Assembly: GCF_963678635.1 (NCBI RefSeq)
Contig: NC_087062.1
Location: 72,257,345 to 72,321,344, forward strand
Direction: 5' to 3'
DNA from: Symsagittifera roscoffensis
Lineage: Eukaryota; Xenacoelomorpha; Acoela; Convolutidae
Length of the DNA: 64,000 bases
Below the pieces are notes generated by a model. That model made no database searches. It saw only the letters and a program-made list of their open reading frames with translations, and had not been told where the DNA came from. Shown one piece after another: positions 47,919 through 60,700 of this stretch. Every line of letters begins with the position of its first letter. Position 1 is the first letter of the stretch. Position numbers and translations under genes: made by a program.

Positions 47919-48855
47919 CAGTTTCTTTCCATGCGTCGATCACACTTTAAAAATCATTTTGATTTTCTACAGAGTATACACAGATTGCTGAATTGGAAAA
48001 AGTACATCGTTTTTTATAGAATTAGAAGTATCGGCAAGTTCAACATTTTTCTTTCGGATTTAAAATTCTTCGTTAAATGACCCTTATAGTTACAAGGTAT
48101 ACAATGCGCGTCTTTGGCTGGCATACTGCAAAATTTTTGACATAAATTTACTAATTGGATCTGGGGCTCCGTTTCGTTGGTCAATTTAAGATGATTGAAT
48201 TTTGGCTCCTTGTCTACTAGGGCTAAGTTGAGTGCATCCACCGGTACCAGTGTCTCAGTCTACAACTTCCTCTGAATTTCGTGTTTCTCATGTTGTTAAT
48301 ATGTATATCACATCCATTTTTCTTCTCCGCCGGAGATATTACTCTTCTTTGCCAGTTGAGCGAAGGTTCCTCGGAAGCCTTCAAGACGTTTTCGATCTCT
48401 TTGTCTTCCGTTTAGCATCTTGTGTCCTTCGAAGGTGATGTTTCTTTTTCTCATGAAATCAAGGTTTAAGTAATCCCAACACTCACAAAAATTAATTTTT
48501 TTTCCTTTAGTAAAAATATTTTCCCTTTCGTTTTCTAAGGCTAGGAATAACACGGAACTATTTTTTTATCAGCTTTATCCTGTCTCAATCCACCAAAAAT
48601 CATCGTTTCAATCTGGATTAAAACATTTTTTTTCGTCTTCGTATCTAGGTTTTTTTCTAGGTTTCGTGCCAGTCTCGCTGCTTTGTCCTGAATGGTTTCA
48701 CTATCTACTGCTTCTTCGATCGTTGCGGGAGTTCCGGTTTTCCTATCTGAATGATGAATAAAATTATCGACGCCATTGTTCTTTTTGGCCAGCTTCTTTC
48801 CAGGCGTCGATCACACTTCAAAAATCATTTTGATTTTCTACAGAATTATACAGAG
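47919..48855 (-). pseudogene. Gag relic of a second LTR retrotransposon, between direct repeats
   Basis: Minus-strand frames at 48553-48308 and 48241-48014 read as gag. The first has RQRDRKRLEGFRGTFAQLAK, typical of the C-terminal capsid helices. The second has HCIPCNYKGHLTKNF, a zinc knuckle whose last Cys is lost. A segment of about 70 bp containing CGTCGATCACACTT and AATCATTTTGATTTTCTACA is directly repeated at 47919 and 48785. No LTR, RT or integrase is seen, so this is a truncated fragment. Confidence 0.55.
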
Positions 48856-48999
48856 ATATTGTAATCCCAGATTCTGACCCTTTTTGTCTTTTAACATGTC
48901 ACTCTAATCGTCCCACGGGATAGGGGCTCAATTGCATGATTTTGCCACAAAGGTAAATTTTTCCTTAAGCCGAATTTGTTGGTTGACTGCGTCATAATA

Positions 49000-51005
49000 A
49001 ATATTCTAAAACACTATCCTAATCTAAAGTAAGAAAAACAGAAAACAAACTTAACTGTTCTGAAAATGTTGTATAAAATACGAAAAGTGAAAAGGTAATA
49101 AGTTGGCTTCGATATCACCAAACAATTAAGTAATTAAATTAAATGGGCAAAGCACAACACTTTTGCTCGTTTTTTACTGATATAAAAAACCTATATATTG
49201 GCGTGATTTCTGATTAACAATTTTAAATTCTGAGGAGCTACCATTTAGGTTAAGTTGTTACCAGCTAAAAGTCTTACAGCTAAAAGCTTACTACAGTATT
49301 TTTGACCTTTTTTTTAATTGAGGCATTTTTGATTTTGAATTTGATGAGAGAATTTTGGCATTTAACCACTTTCTACTTCAAACTTCTGATTAGATTTGTT
49401 TTTAAAAAGCAAAAATGGGCGGAAATAAACCGTACTATGTCAAAGTGTCACTATGTTTTTACTAGAGTGGTCGAAACTAATACAAACTCAAATAAAAAAT
49501 AATGAATATAGGACGACAAATGCGCAAGAAAATTGACAAAAATAGGGAGAATTTTCAACCTAAATTAACCTATGTAATTTCATGAGCCAATCAAAAAATT
49601 TAATAAAAAAACATTTACGAAAACAAAAAAAATAACTTGTGATACTGAGGCAAAGCTGCAAATCCTCAGCACAGGCCAAAAGAGACTTTTTTAAATATGA
49701 AAAAAAAACACATTTGATTTATGAAAATTCAAAAAACCAAAAACAAAAACCAAGTGAGCCTCCCAACTTTTTATCTGACAATTGTGCCAAATCTGACAGT
49801 TGCGCTACCTTCTCTTGATTTTTTTTGATACCGTAAGCTTCAGTAAAACTGATACACCATTGGAGCAGTGTACAAGTACTAAAACTAGAAAGTAATTAAA
49901 CCAGCCGAAATATAATTCAGCCGAAAACGCGCGGAGTATATAAACCAACTAAAAATTACATCACATGAAAGATTTTGCTTAAATTTCGTATTTGTCTTTG
50001 CTGAGAACTAATTGCTGAGCACTGTAGAGATCGATTGAAAATTTAATAAAAGTTTGATTGAATAAATGAAAATTAATTGCTAGTGTTGCTAATAACGGAT
50101 GAAATTGATTCGTTTTCCAGACAGAGCCAGTTAATTTTAAGAAAGGTACTCTCTTCAGAATTGTAGTTAAATTCATTTTTTTTTGTATAACAACTACTTT
50201 CCGATTTCTTTTTTTTAAATATTTGCTGCAAATGATCATTGCAATGGGTGGAGTGATATATTATTTAAAAAATTTTTAGCACTGATTCCTACAGCATAAA
50301 AAAATTTTCCAAAAATTGTCCCAGTGTAGAGAAAAACCGAGTTGAAACTTTCGAGTTTTAGTAAAAAATTGAGCGAGTAAAGCAAACGAGTAGGCTGATT
50401 ATAGAAGAATAAGCCATGAAACCTTAGTTGAATTCAGTGAAATTGTTTTTCAAAGTTTTTAGAACAATTCTTAGAATAAAAAGTTCTACAAAAGAGAGTT
50501 GAAAAAAAATTTAGAAAGTTTTTTGAATTATCTATTGTTTTTTCTTCGATTAAAACAGTTTTCCGATTTGTCTATCTTACTATGACAGTCGAATATTTTC
50601 TTATTTTGTCAGATCTTTTTATCACACGCAAAAAAAACACTAACTTGAAAAAACATGAAAAAAGCGTGTTATGTATTTTTTTAAATAAACTGAAAATCTC
50701 TCATGCCGTAAGATCGCACTTGAATTGAAAATATTGCATGATTTAGGATTTAAAAAACTATCAGATAGAAATGAAATCTACATGGAAGCTTATTGTCAGG
50801 TAAGATTTAAAACAGGCAAATTTTAATAGTTGAATTGCAAAGAACAATAATGATTACGTTCAGAATGCTACATTGTCTATAAAAGTGTCACATACAAATC
50901 AATACAAATACAAAATAGTCGCGGTAAGTTGTGAATGAGCACCTTTTGTCTTGGGAATCTTTTTTTTCAAACATGGTCAGAAAACGAATTATGTTTTTTT
51001 GTTCA
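49000..51005. other. Downstream of the Eph gene, nothing recognised
   Basis: AT-rich. A short repeat (GTCCCAGTGTAGAGAAAA) at 50300-50400 is shared with 32200. It includes the presumed 3' UTR of the Eph gene, but I find no clear polyadenylation hexamer close to the stop. Confidence 0.4.
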
Positions 51006-51798
51006 TCAAATGATGCTGTGGGCTATATTGTTCAAGCCTAAGTTTTTGGGATGCTCGTTTTTGAAAGATTTCATTGTTTTCTGCTGAGGCTGTAACTGCG
51101 GTTTTATAGAAGACGCCATTGATTGCAAACTCTTCAGGATAACTTTTCGGTCTTGGTTGCAAATTCCGAGGGACTTGAGAGTCTTGCCATCTATAAACAT
51201 CGAACAATTTAAAAGCTGAATGATAATCTGTTTGAATGATTATTACTTTTTTATTTTTTATTTTTAATCCTTCTGAAAAGAAATGCAGGTTTTCTTGATT
51301 TTGTGTCATTTGACTTTCTATCAAAGAAACAAATAGCCAACTTAGGCTGCAATACTTGAAAAAAATATATATTTTCGAAAATCTTGACCGAAAAAGTTTT
51401 CATTTAAATATCAAAACTTCTCACTGAAAAAGTGAAATAGATTATAAAGCCATTTGAGACGTAATCTGTTTTTGCTCTCTTAAAATCAATTTTTTTCTTC
51501 TAATTTTCGAATGAATTTTTTTCTCATATCCTCCAAAAATTTTGGCTCAAGAAACAAAAACGAGGCTAGCAAGCAATTAAACATACCGATGTGGATGACG
51601 TCTCCGATGGTCATGTAGTTCTTGTCCTGCCCCTTCTTCAAGTTGGGCACACAGTGGTCCATGTTAATGTGCTGCAGCCACTCCTCAATGCTAGTCATGG
51701 GCGTGTAGGGAGGGGAGTTAAAGGTGCCATTGGGGTTCTCAGTGCCACAAACGGAGGTTGTCGATGCCTGTTTTAGTTTCTGTGATGCTTCCACCGGA
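51006..51798 (-). CDS. Eph: Eph SAM domain and C-terminus (last two exons)
   Basis: Exon 51798-51587 carries the start of the SAM domain (SIEEWLQHINMDHCVPN..., MTIGDVIHI). Exon 51190-51006 completes it (DGKTLKSLGICNQDRKVILK), with the usual Eph SAM helix-5 pattern. The junction codon GAT is split G|AT. A Gln/Lys/Asn-rich tail follows and ends HSII; the last three residues, S-I-I, fit a class I PDZ ligand. The tail is longer than usual for Eph. Reading through the intron at 51586 gives only a short artefactual frame. Confidence 0.9.
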
Positions 51799-54700
51799 CT
51801 GAAAAAAGTCAAGTTCGCTTTATGAACAAAATTCTTATAACATACGTCATATTTGATTTGAAACTCAAAAGTCCTAAATTTTGCACTGAAAAATTTAAAT
51901 TCACTTGGCAAACAAAAATTAAGAAAAATTGTCTGTTAAAGTCGTAAAATTTTTTCAAAACAACTTCAGATCGAAAAAATTTTGCAACAAAGTTTTTTCA
52001 TTTTTTTGCAACATTTTTCGCAACATTTTTTGCAACATATTTTTTTCTACATTTTTCAAAAATTGTTCGCAACAATTTCATCAAGAATGATACTGTTAAT
52101 ACCATCAATTATCGCAACAAAAAAATTACGTTTGATTTTTAAGAAAGAGAAGCACTTCTTAGTGTTTTTGACTATTCAGTGAAGAGAAAACTTTTTTTAA
52201 AAAAAAATTCAATTTTCTTCAGAATTAAACGATTAAGTTAACGCTGAAAAAATATCAACCCAAATACAAGCAAAAAGCGAAAAATTTCAGATTTTATTGC
52301 TCACCTGCTATTGAGATTGAGGTAGGATAGAGTTGGGGTTTCATTTTGGACTGTGGCTGACTGGGTCTGTTCCAGCATCAGAGTGGGGTTGCTGATGAGT
52401 TTCTCGAGGGTGGAGTGAATCTGGTGAAACGAGGGTCTCTGCAAGGGGTTCTCGTTCCAGCATCCCATCATCAGACCACTCAGGGGTCCCGGAGAGCCAG
52501 ATGTTGCTTTGGGCACTGGTAGACGGTAGCCACATGTAATTGCCCGGATTATCTGGACAAATAAATCAAGTTTTAACTCGAATATACAGTGTTTTAAGAA
52601 CAACAGTATCCGGATGCAATGTGCAAGTAGCAGAAAACAAATCAACCACATTTTGGCGCAAAGGTTACTTCTGATGAATATTCATGATAAATTTGATTAT
52701 TTAGTGTTTAATTTTATTTAAATTTCCATGCTTACTTCATGTGGGTGCGTCTGACCGAAGGGCTTCTCGGCCGAGAGACACTCCCAGATGAGTACTCCGA
52801 ATGACCACACATCTGACATGAGGGAGTAGTGTCTGCACTGTGCATTCCCAATGCCCGCACTCACTTCGGGTGCAAGCCACGGCACCAACGCGTTGAACAC
52901 CTACAGCATCAGAATCACGAGTCAAAACTAATGGTTGACCTTTAAGTTTATAGGTTTGAATGGATCCTACAGAAAATTAGACACATCTTCAATTCACTCG
53001 TGGTCAAGTAGTTTAAATAAAAAGATATCAGACGTTGCAACGTTGACTTACGGTGCAGTTGACATTCTCCGCCTCTTCGGCCTCCAAAACTGCTCTGGTG
53101 TCGAATCCCGCTATCTTGCACACGTCACTGTCTGTCACATACACATTCTCAGAAGTCAGAACCTAATCAGGGTCAAAGATCAAGTTTAACAGAAAGTTTC
53201 GAGTGAGTTCTGGGTAATAGCCTACTGCCTCAGTTCGTCGAGGTTGGCTATCTTGCGAGAATAAATAAAATATTGTGTATAAATTGGAAAGTTCTTGCAA
53301 GAATAATTGCAAAATCTTCCCTATCACCACAAGTATGACTATGTAAGTTTTCTTAAAAACAAACTATAACAGCATTTTTTGTGAAAACAACGAAACATTC
53401 ATTCGTGAAAGAAGGCAGCAATCATGCGAAAACCTTGAAACAGCGTACCTACTAGCGTACCTACACTTTCAACGTTTTTGATGTCTGATTTAAAATCGGA
53501 ACAATTGGGCGGCCACTTTGATGTGTTTTATATTCAAAAGTCAGACGTGCCTCGTAACAAAAAAAACTATGCTTGATTGTTTTTCAACTTGTTTTTGTTT
53601 TTTCTTTTTCTTTCTCACCTTGTGCACGTATCCGAGGTCAGCGAAGAACTGCATGCCACTGGCCACTCCCCTCAACAAGTGCACCACCTGACCAAGTCCC
53701 CCCAATCCCCCCACACCCCCGTTGGGGGGAGACATGTCCCTGATGAGTCTATCCAGGGTCCCCTTACCAGTGTACTCCAGAGTTATGAGCATCTCTGGGC
53801 CTAGAAATAAAATCAGAAACAATTTTTAAAAAAAGTTCGATTAAACTTTTACTAGTAACTTGAGCGAAGCTAAAAGTTCTTATTTTTATGCTTGTTAATT
53901 TCTTTTTTTTGTCTGCATTATTTGTTTCTCATCGAAACTTCTTTCTAGGTAATAAAAATAACTCAGCAAGTTAGATGAAAATTTGAAGACCACCTGATTC
54001 CAGAAGTGGCCGTTTTCTTCCATAAGTAAGGGAAGTAAACCTGTAGCTACAAACCCCCGAGAGTTCTTAACTGGCGTCAAATAATTGCTTCCTGTTTATA
54101 TGCTTATTAATTAAAATTTGCAGGCTTTTTACCCCAATGGGCGAGACGAGGTGTCATAAAACACAGCATGTTTCAGATTTTAGTTCTCATTTAATTGACC
54201 ATAAATCATTGACATTAGTGCGATATTGTTTTACAATTTGATAAAAATCATAAGTATTAATTTTGGTCCCTTTTGGGCCCCAATATTTAATTTGAATTTT
54301 GCCTTTTAAGTTGGGTTTTTAGGTAACAATTGTTGTCTATAACAAAAGAGCGAAGAACACCAGTTGTGAAATTTCAGTAAATAATATTCAGATATGCAAT
54401 ATAAAATAGTGCTTCTTAGGTACAGGAGATGTTAAGTTATGTAATGATTGCGTAATAACTGACCATTGAGAGCGATTCCGTAGAGGTAAAGGACGTTTGG
54501 GTGCTGAAATTGGGCGCAAGTTGCTACTTCATGGGCAATCAGACCCAGATCGGAGTAGCTTTTCAGCGTGGCCTGTTTGATCATGGCCATACAAGTCTGG
54601 CTGAAAGAGTGGTCACTCAGCCTCGCTTTTATCAAGTCCGGAAGTCCATTGGGAAAACCTGGAATGGCAACAAAACGTCTTCATCAAAAACTTCTTGGCA

Positions 54701-57700
54701 AAATATAGAGGCAAAAGCTGGTTTCTATGCCGTCATCCCGTAGTAGTTGACGTAAATAGTTTAGAAAAAATTATTGCTTGCAAGTAATTATTTTTTTCAT
54801 TTTTAACTTAGTTTTCCCAAAAAAGCTGCTTACAACTAGTTCTAATTTCAATTTTATAACTACCCCTGAGCTGAAATTCAACCTAAATATCTTTCTTTAT
54901 TATATCCTATATATGTCACAGCCGCTCAATATGCTGAACAAAGAAGTTATTGATTGGCCTGATTTAAACTGACAAGTTAGCCCAGCAGACAATTAGCCAT
55001 ACACCATTACCCGATCACATTATGGACACGTGAATAGGTTTGCCCGTCCCACTTTCCAACCTAGGGGTTCTCACCTGGTCTTCAAATCAATACTCCCCCG
55101 CCCATTAAGTTCTCCCATCTAGCTATGGGATCCGTGCGACAAAAACAAACAACTAAGCAATTGCTAAACATAGACAGACTTACAAAAGCACCCGCAGATC
55201 GATTTAATGTTCACGTTTTAACCCCATGTTGTTGCTTTTTATTTGGAAACAACTGCGTGATATTTAATTTCATACTTTTCCGCTTCTAAAATTAGAACAT
55301 TTAATCAATAAAAAGTTTCTTTTCTAAAAATAAGCCCATAAAAATCAATTTACAAGATTCAACGGTACTTTTTTTCTGAGATTTTTGTTTCTAAAATTCG
55401 GAATTAGTTTTTTGGGACGGTTATTCTTTGGTTCGAATATGGCATTGCGTTTATCTTTCTCTTGAAAAAGTGTTTCACAAAAATCAAAAGTGTAAAGATT
55501 ATGTTTTGAAGGAGGTCGAGTTGGCGAGGTTTTCGTCTTATGAATGATTTATAAGCGCAGTCCCTTCTTCTGTGAATAAATCATCAGAAACGTTTCAAAG
55601 TTGTTGCCGCATCTTGTTCAAAAACACAATAATTTCTTTGTCCAAAAACACAATGAAGTCTTAGTCCGAAAACACAACAAAGCCCAGCAAACAATGAGAT
55701 GAAGCCTGTAATGTATTATTGAGCAAGTGTTTGCACTTTTCAGAAGCAGGAAAGACACCTGATACTTTCAAAAGATAATTTACATAATAATAATTTATTC
55801 TCAAATTTGGTGCGAAATCAAGAAAAAATAAGATTATAAACAATATCGGGAAAAGCTTCAATATTAAGAAAACAACTTCAAACTATGCATAGCTTAAATA
55901 TCATGATATCTGTTTTTTGCAGCACTTTTTCATGAAGCTAAATGGTTCTTCAAAAAATAACCTCAGTGGGAAATTTTTTTGACAAAAGTTTTCCAATATA
56001 GTAGCAGATGAACTGAGAAAAAAACACACACCAAAAAGCAGCCAGAACTCATGAAATTGCCTAAAGAATTACGCAATAGATGAATTTATCTTGTGATATA
56101 TACTGACTTGGCGTTTCATTTTTGGCAAATTCTATTCTGCTGAGTTGAATGTGTTGCACCCCCCACTCTTCTATCATTTGGGAGGGTAGTTGTTCACTTC
56201 CCATGCCCCCCATCTGCTGCTGCTGTTGGTGCATTCCTGCAGACAACATCCAATCTTCCTGAACACCCACTGAACTGTTGTAATCTAAAAACAGAGATTA
56301 TTTGTTTTTGAAATTTTTTACCTTTCAAAATTGTAAAACAAAACAAAGAATAGCAAATCCAATCTACCCAAATTTTTGAAATAGGACATTTTTAAAAAAA
56401 AAGCGTTATCATGCGCGATTGACTGATTCAGTCCTATAACGGACTGTATTCTTCAGCTCTCTTGAGTTTTGACCACTTTTTCATTTCCACAGATGTCAAT
56501 CACGATCTAATATCACGCAAGGGTGATCATCATTCACACAGTTGAGGCGTGAAATTAGGGTCAGTGACTGAATTTTTCAACGGGTGCGCAGAAAACGTAA
56601 TCAAACCAAAAATAGCATTTGATTAAGTTAAAATTAAAACCAGAAGAAAGTTCTTCTTTCTGACTGAGTTGGAATTTGTTTTTTGAAAAATCTTTCTCTG
56701 TATATGCAATGCTCTGCTTGTTTTGGTGTTTATGGGATTCGATCCACAGACCACAATGTTCGCAAGAAAATGGGCTTATTGTTTACAGCTGAAATACTTA
56801 CCAGGGGAGTGGTTGCTCACATACTGGTTGCCAATTGCCCCTGCCCCGTGATAGAAATGGGGCCCACTGCTAGATGCCCACTTGAGCTGTTCTGCCCCTC
56901 TGTATGCATTTGGGGAGGGGGAGGCTAGGTTGTTGCGAATGCACCATACAGACAAGATCATGGTGATGATGATCAACACCACAATAGTTGTTCCTATGCC
57001 AGCCAAGGCTATTATGTGTCGCAAGTCAAATCCAATCTCTGGTGCTAAAACACATTGGACATTCTCAGAAAAAAAAAACAATAATTTTCAGACCTCAGGT
57101 TGTAAAAAAAAAATTTCCAATTTTTTGAGTGCTAAGAATGTGAAGTGTGTGAACATTGATAAAATGAAAACATCATATATGAAAAAAGTGGTTGTTTGCG
57201 ATAGAAATTTTCTGTAATTGGACTTACATTTTTCAGCAAATTGAAAAATGAACTTTGTATTGGGTCTTATTACATTGTTTTGATGCTAAAATCCCGGGGA
57301 TATGCTAGTTGTCCTTTAAAGACGGGAATTAATCAAATCTGGGATTTGCATATACACGAAAAGATTATGTCAAAATGTGATCGAGTGTTGAAACGACATT
57401 TTGAAGAGGGGGATCAAATACAGCTATGAATAATACTCACTAAGAATTTCTTTGTTCACAACTTCACTGCATGTTGACTTCACCCCCTCCACGCATACTT
57501 GGAAGCCCCAGAAGCCCGGCTCCAAATCTGAAAAAGAAAGACACTTTTATAAATTTAATAAAATATGCAATCAGTATAAACAAAGGCTCAACTTTAAGAC
57601 GGATTTCTTTTTATGAAGGGGTGGTGGACAGCAAAACAACAGGAAATGTAGCGCCGGTTAAGAAATTAGGGGTTCTTTTGAGAGCCCATATGGCTTGAAA

Positions 57701-60700
57701 GAGACATCGGCTCCCTACTTGCTGATTAGTTTGGAGATTTTAATGGGTTGTTTTTCCTTTTTATGGACATTTTATTGAACTCTAACTGTAATTTAGTGAC
57801 CACGGAAAAATTACTTTTTCTTATGCCAATTTGCTATCATTTTTTCTGCCTTCAAATTCAACTGATAGAATTATATAGAATTATCATTAAGCCGAAAAAC
57901 GATAGCATAATATAGAACTATCATTAAGCCGAAAAACGGTAGCATAATATAGAATTATCATTAAGGCGAAAACCGAATCAATTGTATGAAAAACCAAACT
58001 GATTTTAATGGATATTAATCTTTAGATTTTTTGGCTCGCTGACACAGCAGTCTATTGAATCTTTACTACCCGAGGTATTTTTTGGAATTTATTTTCTGCT
58101 AACTGAGACATTAGAATGAACATGCCTGTGGTGGCGTAGCTGAATGAGGAAGTGGTGAAGATAGCATGTGGTTGCCCTTTCCAACTGAGACGCACTTCAA
58201 ACACGACTACTGTCCCCTTCATATTTCCCCCCGCCGACGACGACGTCTTCATCCTCCCACCATCCCCCAAGTCACTTCTGGTGCTGCTACCGCCGGTGCT
58301 GTAACCCAAATTATTACCACCCGCATTTGAGGGTCTTCTTTGCTGATCTGCACTGGGGTCAAAATTAGAGCCAGCCACATATGTGCGTCCTCCAGTATTC
58401 CCACCAGTTGAGCCGGAATGGTATGAAAAAGTCCCCCCTCCGTTGGTTTTGTTCACCACCCCTTCTCCGCTCCCAGGCGAGTTGAGGGGGATTGAAGATC
58501 CGGAGGAGGACTGGTGATTGGCTAGTAGAGCATCTGCGTCGCAATTCCAAGTCAGCTCAACTCCCTGGCGACCGATGCGATTTACAGTCAGATCGGTGAC
58601 TCTAGCTGAAATGAGACACAATAGATTAATTACAGAGCACGAGTTCAAGTTGAGAGGCCCGGTTTTGCAATTGGAGTTGAAGGGCTCAAAAGAGACCTGA
58701 GCGGTGATCGGACAAAAGCGCTCACATCACAGATCAATTTTAGTATCAATTTCAATCTAAATCGTCGCTCTGAGATGTCAAATTTCCCAATTTTCAGTCA
58801 ACCGAGAAAATCGTAAAACTTTGACGTCAATTTAGAAAACCAACAAAAAAAACAACAGAAAAAAAAATAAAAACGTTGCTTTTTCTTATTATTTGTTACC
58901 TTTTAAACCGTTTCATTTTTGCAATTATAAAAAGCATAACATTTAAGGGATCTCAACTTAAGTTTTTTTTGTCTAAGCGTTTGGTAGATATCGGTATCAG
59001 AAGGGAACTTCCATTAGATTAGTTTCGACTAAAGAATTGACAATTTCCCTCAAATTAGCTAAAAATCTCCTAAACATATCAATACTGAGTGGAAAATAAG
59101 CGGATGTAGTTTTGGAGTAGATGAAACAAATCAAAGCTAGGTCTTCGTTAGTCAAATTAGACTCAAAAATCCGATTTTTATCGACTGTCTACCTGCTTTG
59201 TAATTTAGAAAAATTCCCGTGCAACCCCAAAACACATCAAATAGTGACCCGTATTATTTCAATTCAACAAAAGACCAGCTCCAAATAGACAAATGATAAG
59301 AAAAATTTGATTGAAATTTACTTTTGGGCGTGGTATTTGGAACGAAAGATTTTCAGTTCATCTATAATTATCTGATAGAATGTACTTGACTAATTTTTAA
59401 CTTTTACTCAGGTGCATATTTTTGCTTAAAATGAGAACTTTCTCCCAAACTTTTTATTGCAATCTGTAAACCTCAGCCCTTGATCTAAAGAATAAGCAAC
59501 AATTTCCAGTGGAAGTTTATCTTTAATTTCAACTTTTAGCTACACACTTGTGATTCATAAATCCCAATCAAGTAAATTGAAGGGTAGGGTAGTAAAATAC
59601 AAGTGGCCTATCCCTTTGGATTTTGAGCTGTAAGCAGGGGTGGGTTCAATATATGCACCCATGCGCTCATGTTAGCAGCAGGCTCTTATTTGCTGAGAAA
59701 AAATTAATCTGCTCCTCTGAAATAAAAAAAAAATCAATTTCCAGCTATTTTTCATCTGCATTTCAACTCATCTTTTCAGTCTCTAACTTGAATTTCGCCG
59801 CTTTTTCAGCGATTAAATATTCAGCTGCTTGGTGCGATATAAATTTTTTAAAAGCACCTGATTAGCAAAAAATTATAACTCGTTTTTGTTATTGACTGCC
59901 GTAAACAGCTAGATTTATTGCAATAACGCAAGCAGAGACACGTGCATCGCCGATTAAGCGCTTCTAGGTCTCGCTAACACAAAAGACAACTGTCGCTTTG
60001 ATATTTTTGAAGCGAGTCTAGAGTCGCTCAGTGTTTCCAGTAGCAAAAAATGGATGACTTTTATGGTTGAAAATGAAAACATTGAAAAGTGCTCGCGTTT
60101 AGTTAAGTGTTTTTCGGGTACTGCGGCAACTCGCAACACAAAACATCTCGTAAAATTTTACCCAAGCGAAACTCGCAAGGTTTAAACATTAATAATTTCA
60201 GTTTAAGGTCACCGGTGTGCTCGTCTCTTCGCGGCGATAACTGGCTCTAAATCGTAAAAAACATCCCATAAAATTTTTCATATTTTAAGACATGTGATCA
60301 TAGAAAGAATTTAACAACTTCTGGGGTATTTCTTCACATTTGGGCCAATTTTAAAGGATTCAATCAACCTTTGCATAATTCGAGTAATTCTTGGATCTTA
60401 TATCATTGCAAATCTGTAGTTAGAGTTGTTAAGTAATTATGGCGCGCTCGTGAATTTAATGCGAAAAAAACGGAACAGCAGAAAATTGGTGTCATCAACT
60501 GTCTGTCAAAATAGCACGGAGATCAGAATACTATTATTATAAACACAAACGCAACGACGGAGCAATTTGTGTAAATACACAGGTTATTTTTTAAAACCTG
60601 GTACGACTGCACATTGATTAAGTCAAATTGGAGTCTTCTCATTGCTGAAAACGCAGGTGCGAGTGAGCTAATTAACTAGTTAATTAGATGTTTTGCACAA

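Noticed and set aside
48308-48553. Minus-strand frame as a host gene
   Set aside because: Its motifs are those of a retrotransposon gag capsid end, followed by a damaged zinc knuckle.
53225-53265. KIANLDELRQ-like peptide in the Eph intron as an alternative DFG exon
   Set aside because: It shares GCAAGATAGC with the real exon, but the upstream sequence is not coding, no proper acceptor is present, and a stop follows at once.
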